From positions 2,542,001 through 2,606,000 of the forward strand of contig NZ_CP041638.1 in the NCBI RefSeq assembly GCF_007197775.1: DNA of 64,000 nt. The letters are read 5' to 3'. The notes beneath the pieces were generated by a model. The model saw only the letters and a program-made list of their open reading frames with translations. It was not told the DNA's origin and ran no database searches. The position numbers were made by a program, and so were the translations under genes. Positions 1 to 8,711 of this stretch are shown one piece after another (position 1 is the first letter of the stretch; every line of letters begins with the position of its first letter). The DNA comes from Thalassotalea sp. PS06. GTDB lineage: Bacteria; Pseudomonadota; Gammaproteobacteria; Enterobacterales; Alteromonadaceae.

Positions 1-606
1 CTCAATCGCTTCTGAAACATCGGTAAAGTCGGTGCCGTCAAAATGAAACGATACCTGTTCGTCCAAAGACACTTCACAACCGCTTACCTGTAACGGCCAG
101 CCCTTGAAGTTTACCCGGTCGCGGGCAATCTCAAACATAAACCAGGCGCTACGAGCGAACCCTTCAAAATTGCCGCCCTCAAAGCCACTGTTTTCCAGTT
201 CTTCTTTGGTCCAGTTAACGCCAATCGCTAAATCTTTGCGATAAATCTTCCGCAACCCACTTTTAACTTTTTCGCGAACTTTAGCGATTGCTAGTTTCCG
301 ATGTTTGGCCGCCAGAGTTGCACACTCATGACACGTTGGAATAGCCATACCCTCAGAGTTAGTGTTGCTATCAGCGTTTGATTCAGGCTTATGGTTAAAC
401 ACTCGCCCTGCTGGTTCTTTGCAAAACCAGCAGCAATGGCGATACTCAAAAGGCACCTCAATAGGCAAAACCCCAGGATTATTTACCGCAGGGCTTGATA
501 GCTCTTGGTCGCGATCGCAAGAATGCTTTTCACCATGATAGAACTCATCGCTGTCTATATGAGAAAGTAAAGTGGTTTTTGCCCGGCGGCGATTATCATT
601 ATTCAT
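1..606 (-). CDS. Hypothetical protein with paired Cys motifs, 3' end outside window
   Basis: An uninterrupted reading frame starts at the ATG whose first base is 606 and runs off the left edge, giving the first 202 residues. I do not recognise the family. There is a HCCWFC cluster near residue 60 and a CHEC pair near residue 95, separated by a Ser/Asn-rich stretch. This spacing suggests one zinc-binding knuckle made from two Cys pairs. A basic segment follows (KVREKVKSG), then an acidic C-terminal part. There is no signal peptide or membrane segment, so it is probably cytoplasmic. It is upstream of and co-directional with nothing visible; the rhlE-like gene begins only 26 bases away on the same strand but reads toward it. 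Confidence 0.6.
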   Translation of the reverse strand, partial: MNNDNRRRAKTTLLSHIDSDEFYHGEKHSCDRDQELSSPAVNNPGVLPIEVPFEYRHCCWFCKEPAGRVFNHKPESNADSNTNSEGMAIPTCHECATLAAKHRKLAIAKVREKVKSGLRKIYRKDLAIGVNWTKEELENSGFEGGNFEGFARSAWFMFEIARDRVNFKGWPLQVSGCEVSLDEQVSFHFDGTDFTDVSEAIE

Positions 607-631
607 CGTTACAATCTATCAATGTATTCAA

Positions 632-1927
632 TCAGCGACTGGAATGACGGCTTTTGCGCTTAGCTTTACCTTTATTGGCAGAACCTGCGCGCTTTTTCTC
701 GAGGGAGCGATTTTTATCCCGGATTTGTTGATAACGATTTTTTGCTACCGCCTTTTTCTCTTTCGTAGCCTGCTGTTTCTCTAGCTCGGGATTTAAGTCA
801 AATTCATAACCGGGAAGTGCAACACGTTCGATCTTCTGCTCGATAAGCGCTTCGATATCGCCGAGGAATCGGTGGTCTTTTGGCGATACCAGAGAAATCG
901 CCGTGCCAGATTTACCAGCACGCCCGGTGCGGCCGATGCGATGCACATAATCTTCAGCCAGGAACGGCAAGTGATAATTCACCACATATTCTAAATCCGG
1001 TATATCGATGCCACGAGCGGCAACATCGGTGGCAACCATAACCCGAGCTTTACCTTCGGTGAATTCTTGCAATGCCTTGTTTCGGGCACCTTGTGATTTT
1101 TCACCGTGACATAACACGGCTTTGATACCATCTAACTTTAGCTCTTTTGCCAATTCATTGGCGCTGTCTCGCGTACCAGCAAACACCATAACCTGATGCC
1201 AGTTATTGCGGCCAATTAACTCAGACAACATTTCCCGCTTGCGACTCTCCTGAACCGGGTAAACAAACTGACGGACTTTCTTAGCCGTCGCGTTTTGCCT
1301 GGCGGTTTCAATGATCCTTGGATTTTGCAGAATTTGTTTTGCCAGGTTTTTAACTTTATTGGAAAATGTTGCAGAAAATAGCAAGGTTTGATGCGGTTGC
1401 TTAATGCCAGACAAAATTTCTTCAATCGGTTTCAAAAAGCCCATATCCAGCATTCTGTCTGCCTCATCAAGCACAACAAACTTAAGTTGATTCAATCTCA
1501 GCGAACGATTTTGAATGTGTTCTAATACCCGCCCCGGGGTTGCGACTACAATATCACAGCCCTGTTCAAGTCGTTTTTGTTGTTCACTATTACCAACGCC
1601 ACCATAAACCAAAGTGGTGGTTAGCTGGGTAAATTGGCAATACTGCTCAATATTTTCTTTAACCTGTTTCGCCAGCTCGCGAGTTGGCGCCAGTATTAAG
1701 GCTTTAACGCCACTTCCCCGGGATGCTCCTGATTTGATCAACGACTCAATAATTGGAATCGAAAACGCGGCAGTCTTACCGGTACCGGTTTGCGCACTAG
1801 CCAATACGTCCTGACCCGAACGTATCGCAGAAATACCTTTTTGTTGAATCGGCGTGAGGTTTTTATAACCTGCTGATTTTACGGCCTGCAGCAATGGTTC
1901 CGGCAGACCGATAGCATCAAAACTCAT
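632..1927 (-). CDS. rhlE: DEAD-box ATP-dependent RNA helicase, RhlE-like
   Basis: 431 residues with the complete DEAD-box set: Q-motif region at the N-terminus, Walker A AQTGTGKT (45-52), PTRELA (81-86), TPGR, DEAD (154-157), SAT (185-187), and in the second RecA lobe ARGID and HRIGRTGRAG. The C-terminal tail from about residue 375 is strongly basic (KKAVAKNRYQQ, KRKSRHSSR), as usual for RhlE-type proteins that hold RNA nonspecifically. Role by family: ATP-driven RNA unwinding in ribosome assembly or RNA decay in the cytoplasm. The start is supported by AAGGT six bases upstream. SrmB-like assignment is the main alternative; the short N-terminus and the TPIQQKGI sequence favour RhlE. Confidence 0.88.
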   Translation of the reverse strand: MSFDAIGLPEPLLQAVKSAGYKNLTPIQQKGISAIRSGQDVLASAQTGTGKTAAFSIPIIESLIKSGASRGSGVKALILAPTRELAKQVKENIEQYCQFTQLTTTLVYGGVGNSEQQKRLEQGCDIVVATPGRVLEHIQNRSLRLNQLKFVVLDEADRMLDMGFLKPIEEILSGIKQPHQTLLFSATFSNKVKNLAKQILQNPRIIETARQNATAKKVRQFVYPVQESRKREMLSELIGRNNWHQVMVFAGTRDSANELAKELKLDGIKAVLCHGEKSQGARNKALQEFTEGKARVMVATDVAARGIDIPDLEYVVNYHLPFLAEDYVHRIGRTGRAGKSGTAISLVSPKDHRFLGDIEALIEQKIERVALPGYEFDLNPELEKQQATKEKKAVAKNRYQQIRDKNRSLEKKRAGSANKGKAKRKSRHSSR

Positions 1928-1994
1928 GAATTTACCTTAGTGCTAAAATGTGCCGGCGATAATAGCAAAAATCAGGGCCAACCCCCTAATGATA

Positions 1995-2026
1995 ATACCA
2001 ATCTACTCAAATATGTGGGTTGGTAT
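1995..2026. repeat. ATACCAAT-ended hairpin
   Basis: A 12-bp stem (two G:T pairs) begins ATACCAATC and closes with GTTGGTAT around an 8-base loop. It lies three bases beyond the stop codon of the AGCS symporter, so it may act as its terminator although no T-run follows. The ATACCAAT end recurs at 38311, 38575, 47426-47475 and 61923. Confidence 0.6.
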
Positions 2027-2028
2027 AA

Positions 2029-3429
2029 CTAACGCCAGATTTTCTGAGTCAGGCGCATTTCCTGCTCCTGCTCTTCCTTCACTTTAAACTCGGGAACCTT
2101 ACCCGAATCCAATTGCTGATTATAATCTTTAGCCACAAACACCAGAGATTTGGTCAGCAGCACGATCGCCGTGACGTTAACAATGGTCATCAAGCCAACG
2201 CCAAGATCCGCCATCGCAATAACTTCCCCGAGCGTCGCAACTGAACCATAAAATATCATTATTAAAAACACGATGTTGAAAAACAACTTACCGAGTTTGT
2301 TATTAAGGCCAATAAAGCTAAGGCTATTCTCTGCGTAGGCATAGTTGGCAACGATAGACGTAAAACCGAAGAATAAAATAGCAATGGAGATAAAATCACT
2401 GCCCCAGCTTCCCACCTGATTAACCAGTGCCTGCTGCGTTAACTGAATGCCGAATTCTTGTCCAAGAGGTATGCCGGACATCAGGATAATTAACGCAGTA
2501 CAGGTACACAACACTATGGTATCCATAAATACGCCGAGCATCTGCACATAGCCTTGGGAGACCGGATGCGGTGGATAAGGCGTTGCCGCAGCGGCCGCAT
2601 TTGGCGCACTACCCATACCGGCTTCGTTGGAGTAAAGTCCACGTTTTACCCCTTGCATAATCGCGGCGCCAACCAATCCAGAACCCGCTTCCCTTAGGCC
2701 AAATGCCGAACCGACAATATCGGCAAAAATGCCAGGAACAATACTGAGGTTCATGCCAATTACAATAAGGGCAACGATTACATAGGCAACACCCATGAAA
2801 GGTACAGCCAACTCTGCAAAACGAGCAATATTCTTCAAACCACCAACAACAATTACCGCGGTTAATATGGTGATAACGATGCCCGTATAAACAGGGTCAA
2901 TGCCGTAAGAGCCATTAAAGGCGTCACTGATTGAATTGGCCTGAACGGCGCCAAATACAAATCCATAACCAAAGAACAGACAAATTGAAAAGATCAGCGC
3001 CATTGCTGGGCTTTTAAGGCCTTTGCGCATGTAATAAGCCGGCCCACCGCGAAAGCTGCCCAGGCTGTCTTTTTCTTTATAAAGTTGCGCCAGAGTACTT
3101 TCAGCAAATGAGGTTGCCATGCCGACAAGAGCGATAACCCACATCCAGAACACGGCGCCAGCCCCCCCCAATGAGATAGCCACCGCTACCCCCATCAAGT
3201 TACCGGTACCCACTCGCGCTGCCAGTGTGGTACACAGGGCCTGAAATGAGGAAATACTGGTATTGTCGCCCGTGCGGCTATGGCGCATTACCGAAAACAT
3301 ATGGAAGAAATGACGAAACTGAATCGCTTTCAAGCGCACCGTAAACCAGATACCCGCCAGCACCAGCATATAAATGAGGACATAGCCCCAGACAATATTA
3401 TTCAAAAAAGCGACTACGTCATGTATCAC
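2029..3429 (-). CDS. Sodium:alanine/amino acid symporter, AGCS family
   Basis: 466 residues with about ten to eleven hydrophobic segments. The family-typical GTGNLMGVAVAISLGGAG block lies near residue 75 and is followed by GAVFWMWVIALVGM and a Tyr/Arg-rich GGPAYYMRKGL stretch. Function by family: Na+-coupled import of alanine or glycine across the inner membrane. The start is a GTG with AAGGA six bases upstream; no nearby ATG in frame has a ribosome site. The C-terminal tail is charged (VKEEQEQEMR) and cytoplasmic by prediction. It stands alone between two co-directional but widely spaced genes. Confidence 0.9.
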   Translation of the reverse strand: MIHDVVAFLNNIVWGYVLIYMLVLAGIWFTVRLKAIQFRHFFHMFSVMRHSRTGDNTSISSFQALCTTLAARVGTGNLMGVAVAISLGGAGAVFWMWVIALVGMATSFAESTLAQLYKEKDSLGSFRGGPAYYMRKGLKSPAMALIFSICLFFGYGFVFGAVQANSISDAFNGSYGIDPVYTGIVITILTAVIVVGGLKNIARFAELAVPFMGVAYVIVALIVIGMNLSIVPGIFADIVGSAFGLREAGSGLVGAAIMQGVKRGLYSNEAGMGSAPNAAAAATPYPPHPVSQGYVQMLGVFMDTIVLCTCTALIILMSGIPLGQEFGIQLTQQALVNQVGSWGSDFISIAILFFGFTSIVANYAYAENSLSFIGLNNKLGKLFFNIVFLIMIFYGSVATLGEVIAMADLGVGLMTIVNVTAIVLLTKSLVFVAKDYNQQLDSGKVPEFKVKEEQEQEMRLTQKIWR

Positions 3430-3528
3430 AATACTTCCTTAGTTTTCATTCAACGGTTAGTTTTTATTATTATTTGTGTTTCACTATTTCAATTTGTTAC
3501 CCCGCCTAAAGCATAGACGGGTTATATC

Positions 3529-4365
3529 TTAGCCACTGTTTTTTTGCTGGCGCTCGAGCATTTGTTGTAATTGAGCTATCTGCTCTTGCAAAGCATCCAC
3601 CTGAGCACGGGACGCGGGCTCCCCCTCTTCAGCACTTTCACCATGGCTTGAGGCACGTTGCTGCTCATGCTCGGCACTCATCACTTCCAGTACGGTTCCT
3701 ACCATCATATTGAGGAAAATAAACGCCGTCAGGAAAATAAACGTCAGGTAATAAATCCAGCTTAACGGGTAAACTGCCATGGTTTCATACATTACATCGG
3801 TCCAGTCTTCAAAGGTCGCAACCCGGAACAGCGTCAGTAATGATACTGAAACATCTCCCCATAAAAACTCATTGATATCATGGAAGATAATGCTGCCAAT
3901 GGCGGCATATATATAGAAAATAACAAACATTAGCAGGGCGATGTAACCCATTTGTGGAATCGCTTTAAGCAGCGCATTTATCAGCATGCGCAGCTCCGGT
4001 ACCATGGATACCAGTCGTAATACTCGGAAAACACGAAGTAAACGCGCCAGTAGTACACCGGAACCACCATCCGGGATCAGGGAGCCGATGACGATAATGG
4101 TATCGAATATGTTCCAGCCCTTTTTGAAAAACTGAGATTTTTGCTCTGTGGCGAGAAAGCGAATGACAATTTCTATGGCAAAAAATACCGTAATACTGAC
4201 GTCTAGGATACCAATTAAATCTACCAAATGTTTCGGTAAATCATGGGTTTTGGCACCGATTAATAAAGCGGATATAACAATCACCGCAATTACAACGCCC
4301 TGAAATAACTTACTGGAATCGATAACTTTCAGCGTACGTTGCAGAGTATCTATGGTAATGGACAT
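3529..4365 (-). CDS. Voltage-gated ion channel, bacterial NaChBac/NavBac-like
   Basis: 278 residues matching a single-domain six-helix voltage-gated channel. S1 begins near residue 20, S4 carries regularly spaced arginines (RLLRVFRVLRLV, about 105-117), and the pore loop has TLFRVATFEDWTDVM (about 175-190), whose T-x-E-x-W selectivity-filter core resembles the TLESW core of NaChBac-type sodium channels. S6 contains FIFLNMMVGTVLEVM. The tail from about 235 is a Glu/Gln-rich heptad region (VDALQEQIAQLQQMLE) consistent with the C-terminal tetramerising coiled coil of this family. Selectivity cannot be settled by sequence: Asp after Glu in the filter (E-D-W instead of E-S-W) might favour calcium. 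Confidence 0.85.
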   Translation of the reverse strand: MSITIDTLQRTLKVIDSSKLFQGVVIAVIVISALLIGAKTHDLPKHLVDLIGILDVSITVFFAIEIVIRFLATEQKSQFFKKGWNIFDTIIVIGSLIPDGGSGVLLARLLRVFRVLRLVSMVPELRMLINALLKAIPQMGYIALLMFVIFYIYAAIGSIIFHDINEFLWGDVSVSLLTLFRVATFEDWTDVMYETMAVYPLSWIYYLTFIFLTAFIFLNMMVGTVLEVMSAEHEQQRASSHGESAEEGEPASRAQVDALQEQIAQLQQMLERQQKNSG

Positions 4366-4509
4366 GTCGAAAACTGGGTTGTGAATACAAAAGATAGAGG
4401 GGTTATAAAAATTGTATGGTTTAAAATCAAGAAAAACTTGGTTTTTCTCCCTAATTCTGGGCTAAATAGACCCTAATTTTCGATATCGTCGCCACAGCAA
4501 GCACAACCT
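4366..4509. other. Divergent intergenic region, channel gene / EamA gene
   Basis: This A/T-rich stretch separates the start codons of two divergent genes and must hold both promoters. I see no convincing operator or strong hexamer pair. Confidence 0.4.
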
Positions 4510-5397
4510 ATGAACCCAAGACACTTATTAGAATTGATATTACTGGCCGCAATTTGGGGTGGCTCTTTTCTATTGATGCGGGTTTCGGCGCCGGAATTAG
4601 GTCCGGTAGTTTTGATCACCTTGCGCACAGTAATTGGCTTTATCACGCTTTTACCCTTCTTGATTCATATGAATAAGCAACGTCAGGTTCGTCAACATGG
4701 CTGGCCGATATTTGTTGTCGGGATGACCAATACTGCCATTCCCTTTGTATTGTTTGCCTTTGCCACCTTAACGCTAAGCGCGGGCCTTACCTCGGTATTA
4801 AATTCCACAGCACCAATATTCACCGCCATCATCGCTTATCTATGGCTTAAGGAAAAGCTCAACTGGTACCAGGCATTAGGCTTGTTACTCGGTTTCATCG
4901 GGGTACTTGTGCTATTCGCCAGCAAAGGAAGTTTATCCTTTGATAGCACGGCGTTGGCACTTTTCGCCGCCTTAGGAGCCACCTTACTCTATGGGTACGC
5001 AGCCTGTTTTACCAAACGTTACTTAAAGGGTGTATCGGCAATCGCCATCGCTGCCGGCAGTCAATTATTTGCCGCTTTGGTGTTGATCCCATTAGCGATC
5101 CCGCTTTGGCTGGAAATGGGGCCTTATCAGGAAATCAGCAACCAAACCTGGATTGCAACCATCATTCTGGGTGTGGTCTGTACCGCTCTGGCATATATTC
5201 TCTATTTCCGCTTGCTAGAACAATTGGGACCGGCTAAAGCCATCTCGGTAACCTATTTAATCCCGGTATTTGGTATTTTCTGGGGTATGTTGTTACTGGA
5301 TGAGCAATTGACTCTGTGGATGGTATTGGGAGCAGGACTCATTCTTACCGGTGTTGGTTTAACCAATAAAAAATCGCAGAGCATCGGCAAAAGTTAG
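4510..5397 (+). CDS. DMT-superfamily transporter, EamA family
   Basis: 295 residues with ten predicted membrane helices formed by two tandem EamA repeats (about 5-137 and 148-285). The first repeat opens with LLAAIWGGSFLLMRV, a typical EamA start, and the end of each repeat has the usual LKEKLNWYQALGLLLGFIG / LDEQLTLWMVLGAGLILTG signature. Inner-membrane drug/metabolite exporter by family; substrate unknown. The ribosome site before the ATG is weak. It converges on the FemAB-like gene with only 15 bases between them. Confidence 0.88.
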   Translation: MNPRHLLELILLAAIWGGSFLLMRVSAPELGPVVLITLRTVIGFITLLPFLIHMNKQRQVRQHGWPIFVVGMTNTAIPFVLFAFATLTLSAGLTSVLNSTAPIFTAIIAYLWLKEKLNWYQALGLLLGFIGVLVLFASKGSLSFDSTALALFAALGATLLYGYAACFTKRYLKGVSAIAIAAGSQLFAALVLIPLAIPLWLEMGPYQEISNQTWIATIILGVVCTALAYILYFRLLEQLGPAKAISVTYLIPVFGIFWGMLLLDEQLTLWMVLGAGLILTGVGLTNKKSQSIGKS

Positions 5398-5412
5398 TCA
5401 CCGGAGTTCTGG

Positions 5413-6564
5413 CTAATCCTCTTTTCGATAGGCAGTATCTAATGCTCCTGAATCCAGAAGATGGCGATAGTGGTTATTTTCTCGCTTGATAACATCTTCT
5501 ATCGCCGCTTTAAAAGGGGATTCGGCAAGCAAGTAGTTGCCATAACTGAGCACAGGGACGAAACCGCGATTCAACTTATGCTCTCCCTGCACACCAGCGT
5601 CAAATTTTTGCAATCCGTGCTCAATGCAATATTCGATTCCCTGATAATAGCAGACCTCGAAATGGAGCCCGGGGATCTGTGCTAACGCTCCCCAATAACG
5701 TCCATATAAAGTGCCGGCATGTTCAAAGAATAACGCGCTGGCAATAGTCTGACCGTCTTTGCTTACCATCAAAAGGCGACAGTTTTCGGCTAAATTCTCC
5801 GACAAAGACTGAAAAAACTGTAGATTCAAATACCCTTGATGACCAGAGCGCTTTAGGTAGGTTTGACGATAACACTGGTAGAATAACTGCCAGTGAGTTG
5901 GTGTTATCTCGGCGTTTTCAATCCACTGATATTTTAGCTGTTGCTGAGACAGCACTTTACGCTCTTTCTTAATGCTCTTACGCTTGCGCGCTGTTAATTT
6001 TCCGAGAAAGTCATCAAAGGTTTTATAATCTTGATTAAACCATTGAAATAAAACATCATTTCGCTGAACTACCTGATACTGCTCTAACTCATCGCTGCTA
6101 TCTTTGTCGATAAACAAACATTGAAAGTTGCTGGCGTCAAAAGCATCAAGTCGCTGCTTTAGCACTTCAATCAAAGTTTCGATAATCAGATTCCGACTAA
6201 GTTTGGTATTTTCAGCGAAAGCCAGGCGCGTTCCGGATACCGGTGTAAATGGGATGGCCGATAACAGTTTCGGATAATATTCCATTTGTCTTTGCTGGTA
6301 TGCTGCCGCCCAATTCCAATCAAACATATACTCGCCGTAGGAATGCATTTTCACATAAAGAGGCAAACCTGCTATTGGCGTTTCTTGATCGTAAATAATT
6401 AAATGGTTAGCAATCCACCCGGTGTCAGCGCTGACACACTGGCTTTGCTCAAGGCTCAGTAGATATTGATATTGAATAAAAAGGGAATGGTTTTTGAAAA
6501 GCTGTTGCCAGTGGTCTCTTGGAATATCGCTGATCGAAGTAAAAAACCTGGCTGATAAGTTCAT
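5413..6564 (-). CDS. FemAB/GNAT-like acyltransferase (peptidogalycan biosynthesis family)
   Basis: 383 residues, soluble, no signal peptide. The layout resembles the COG3146 family: an N-terminal half with HLIIYDQETPIAGLPLYVKMHSYGEYMFDW and a C-terminal GNAT-like half with LTARKRKSIKKERK (about 190), GQTIASALFFEHAGTLYGRYWGA and FDAGVQGEHKLNRGF. The KRKxIKKERK segment and the GEHKLxRGF motif are conserved in the family as I remember it. The acyl donor and acceptor are unknown; an aminoacyl or acetyl transfer is inferred only from the fold. Confidence 0.75.
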   Translation of the reverse strand: MNLSARFFTSISDIPRDHWQQLFKNHSLFIQYQYLLSLEQSQCVSADTGWIANHLIIYDQETPIAGLPLYVKMHSYGEYMFDWNWAAAYQQRQMEYYPKLLSAIPFTPVSGTRLAFAENTKLSRNLIIETLIEVLKQRLDAFDASNFQCLFIDKDSSDELEQYQVVQRNDVLFQWFNQDYKTFDDFLGKLTARKRKSIKKERKVLSQQQLKYQWIENAEITPTHWQLFYQCYRQTYLKRSGHQGYLNLQFFQSLSENLAENCRLLMVSKDGQTIASALFFEHAGTLYGRYWGALAQIPGLHFEVCYYQGIEYCIEHGLQKFDAGVQGEHKLNRGFVPVLSYGNYLLAESPFKAAIEDVIKRENNHYRHLLDSGALDTAYRKED

Positions 6565-6584
6565 AATAATCGTTTGTTAAATAC

Positions 6585-6617
6585 ATAGAGGTGTTACCAA
6601 TATGATAACACCTCTAT
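6585..6617 (-). terminator. Hairpin downstream of exported amidohydrolase
   Basis: A perfect 12-bp stem (ATAGAGGTGTTA and its complement) with a 9-base loop lies 24 bases past the stop codon of the minus-strand amidohydrolase. The T-run after it is poor, so termination efficiency is uncertain. Confidence 0.5.
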
Positions 6618-6640
6618 ATCAAGATGATTTGAGCGACAAA

Positions 6641-7960
6641 TTATTGCTTGTGAACGACACCGTCTTTCATTACAAACTTTACAGAAAGCAACTGATTAAT
6701 ATCCTGTAAAGGGTTGTCATCCAGGGCTATGATATCGGCATATTTACCGCTTTCCAGTGTACCTAAGGTTTCGTTGGCATCAATCAAATCTGCAGCATTA
6801 ACGGTCGCGGAAATAATGATGTCCATTGGCGTCATCCCTGCTTCATGCATCAATACCGCTTCCTGAGCATTATTACCATGCTTTGAAACACCAGAGTCGG
6901 TACCAAACGCAATCTTTACGCCTTCCTCATAAGCATTAGTGAAGTTTTTCAGCATATCAGCGCCTACACGTTCTGCTTTCGCCTTAATTGCTGGCGACAT
7001 AAAGTCACTGTTTTGCGCCATTTTCAGAACCGTATCACCGGCAAGTAAGGTTGGAACCAGATACGCATCATTATCTAAAAACAGTTCAATACTGTCTTCA
7101 TCGGCATAACTACCGTGCTCAATGCTATCGACTCCAGCTCGCAATGCCGCGTTAATACCTTCAGCAGCATGGGCGTGGCTGGCAACTTTGCGGCCAAGGG
7201 CGTGGGCAGCTTCAACAACCTCTTTAAGCTCGTCATCTGCCATCTGCTGACCGGTACCGGTATTGGTGTCAGAAAGTACGCCGCCGGTTGACGTAATCTT
7301 TATCACATCAGCGCCAAACTTAATCGCGCGGCGTGTCGCGCGGCGACAATCATAAGGACCGTCACAGATGGTTTTCGACGTATATTTATCCATCAGGTCA
7401 TGACGCATTCCGTCAACATCACCATGACCGCCGGTTACGGAGACGCCACCAGAAGCAATGATGCGAGGGCCATCTACCCAGCCATTCGCAATCGCATCAC
7501 GTAACGCGTATAACTGCTGCGGATCGGCACCTAAATCGCGAACCGTGGTGAAACCGGCATGCAGGGTTTTATTGGCAAAATGAACGCTGCGCATTCCCGC
7601 CAGTTCAGATGACATCTGTAGTGTCTCTTTGGCACTATTTGGTCCTAACTCCCCCTGAATGTGGACATGCATATCCATCATACCTGGCATCACAAACTCA
7701 TTTTTTAAGTCTATCACTTCGACATCGGCACCATAATCTTTACCGGAAACATAACCGGATACGACTTCAACGATCTTATTATCCTTAATGACAACCGACT
7801 GACGTTTTTGTACCGTTTTCCCTGGCACTGCCAATAGCTCACCGGCATGAATAACTTTAATGTTTTCAGCCCAGGCCAAGCTACTGAACATGGCTTGCGA
7901 TAAGAAGGTAAGAGCGATAGCTGGAAGTGCTAAGGATTTATATTTATTGTTATTAGTCAT
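6641..7960 (-). CDS. Exported metal-dependent amidohydrolase (imidazolonepropionase-like)
   Basis: 439 residues beginning with a signal peptide (hydrophobic core LALPAIALTFLSQAMFSSLAWA, cleavage probable after AWA near residue 31). The mature part has the amidohydrolase metal centre: HVHIQGE (HxH), a lysine in VIKITSTGG for carboxylation, SHAHAAEGI, EHGSY and GTDSG carrying the late Asp. This arrangement matches binuclear members annotated as Xaa-Pro dipeptidases or imidazolonepropionase-like proteins. Periplasmic hydrolysis of a dipeptide or amide is the most likely role; the substrate is not readable. It appears monocistronic, closed by the hairpin at 6585-6617. Confidence 0.85.
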   Translation of the reverse strand: MTNNNKYKSLALPAIALTFLSQAMFSSLAWAENIKVIHAGELLAVPGKTVQKRQSVVIKDNKIVEVVSGYVSGKDYGADVEVIDLKNEFVMPGMMDMHVHIQGELGPNSAKETLQMSSELAGMRSVHFANKTLHAGFTTVRDLGADPQQLYALRDAIANGWVDGPRIIASGGVSVTGGHGDVDGMRHDLMDKYTSKTICDGPYDCRRATRRAIKFGADVIKITSTGGVLSDTNTGTGQQMADDELKEVVEAAHALGRKVASHAHAAEGINAALRAGVDSIEHGSYADEDSIELFLDNDAYLVPTLLAGDTVLKMAQNSDFMSPAIKAKAERVGADMLKNFTNAYEEGVKIAFGTDSGVSKHGNNAQEAVLMHEAGMTPMDIIISATVNAADLIDANETLGTLESGKYADIIALDDNPLQDINQLLSVKFVMKDGVVHKQ

Positions 7961-8048
7961 TGATTTTCCTTACTTCTGACTCAACACCTAATTTATACAA
8001 TTCTGCATTGAGTTCGGGATAATTAACCTATTAATATCACAAACCAAA

Positions 8049-8082
8049 AAAAAATCTAAGACCATATAGCCTTAGATTTTTT
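8049..8082 (-). terminator. Rho-independent terminator of the SlyD-like gene
   Basis: A 12-bp stem (AAAAAATCTAAG with its complement), loop of 10, followed on the minus strand by a T-tract. It lies about 65 bases beyond the stop codon of the gene at 8146-8628. Confidence 0.7.
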
Positions 8083-8145
8083 CAATTCAACGAATTTGTG
8101 AGATCGCGGTAAGCACTTGCCAACCGTCAAATTCACTGGGAGTCA

Positions 8146-8628
8146 TTAATGCTGATGACCACCAACACCGTGGGCATGGCCATGAGAAATTTCTTCTTCT
8201 TCGGCTTCACGAACGCCAACAATTTCAATATCGAATTGTAGTGTCTGACCAGCAAGTGGGTGATTGGTATCAACCGTGATCATAAACTTACCTACTTTCA
8301 CTACAGTTACCTGACGCTGTCCGTGCTCGGTATTCACCACCCCAACCATTCCCGGTTTCCAGGTACTCGCACCTTGTAAATGCTTGGCAGGAATGCGTTG
8401 TACTGCATCCTGCAAATATTCACCGTATCCATTTTCCGGTTCTACGGTCACTGCAAACGTATCCCCTTGCTGTTTGTCGATCAGCGCATCTTCTACGCCT
8501 TTGATCATATTATTGTGGCCAACAAGCAAGGCGACAGGATCACCGCCATTTGAATCTTCCATTACCGTGCCATCTTCATTTTTAAGAACATAATGAAACT
8601 GAACGACTGTATTTTTCGCAATTTGCAT
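8146..8628 (-). CDS. slyD: FKBP-type peptidyl-prolyl isomerase, SlyD-like
   Basis: 160 residues. The FKBP core is interrupted by an IF (insert-in-flap) domain as in SlyD: VVQFHYVLKNEDGTVMEDS, PVALLVGHNNMIKGVEDAL, then the chaperone-type insert (DTFAVTVEPENGYGEY) and the return strand. The C-terminus is short and His-rich (EEISHGHAHGVGGHQH), a reduced form of the metal-binding tail of E. coli SlyD. Role by family: cytoplasmic prolyl isomerase, chaperone and possibly nickel delivery. The start has AAGGA seven bases upstream. A second-paralogue name such as FKBP-type SlpA is possible but less likely because of the His tail. Confidence 0.85.
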   Translation of the reverse strand: MQIAKNTVVQFHYVLKNEDGTVMEDSNGGDPVALLVGHNNMIKGVEDALIDKQQGDTFAVTVEPENGYGEYLQDAVQRIPAKHLQGASTWKPGMVGVVNTEHGQRQVTVVKVGKFMITVDTNHPLAGQTLQFDIEIVGVREAEEEEISHGHAHGVGGHQH

Positions 8629-8711
8629 GGATTAATCCTTTTTTAAATCTCTATTTGCCGAAAGTATAATACCACTTTGGGCATCAGCCTTTATCATCAT
8701 AAAATTAAGGT

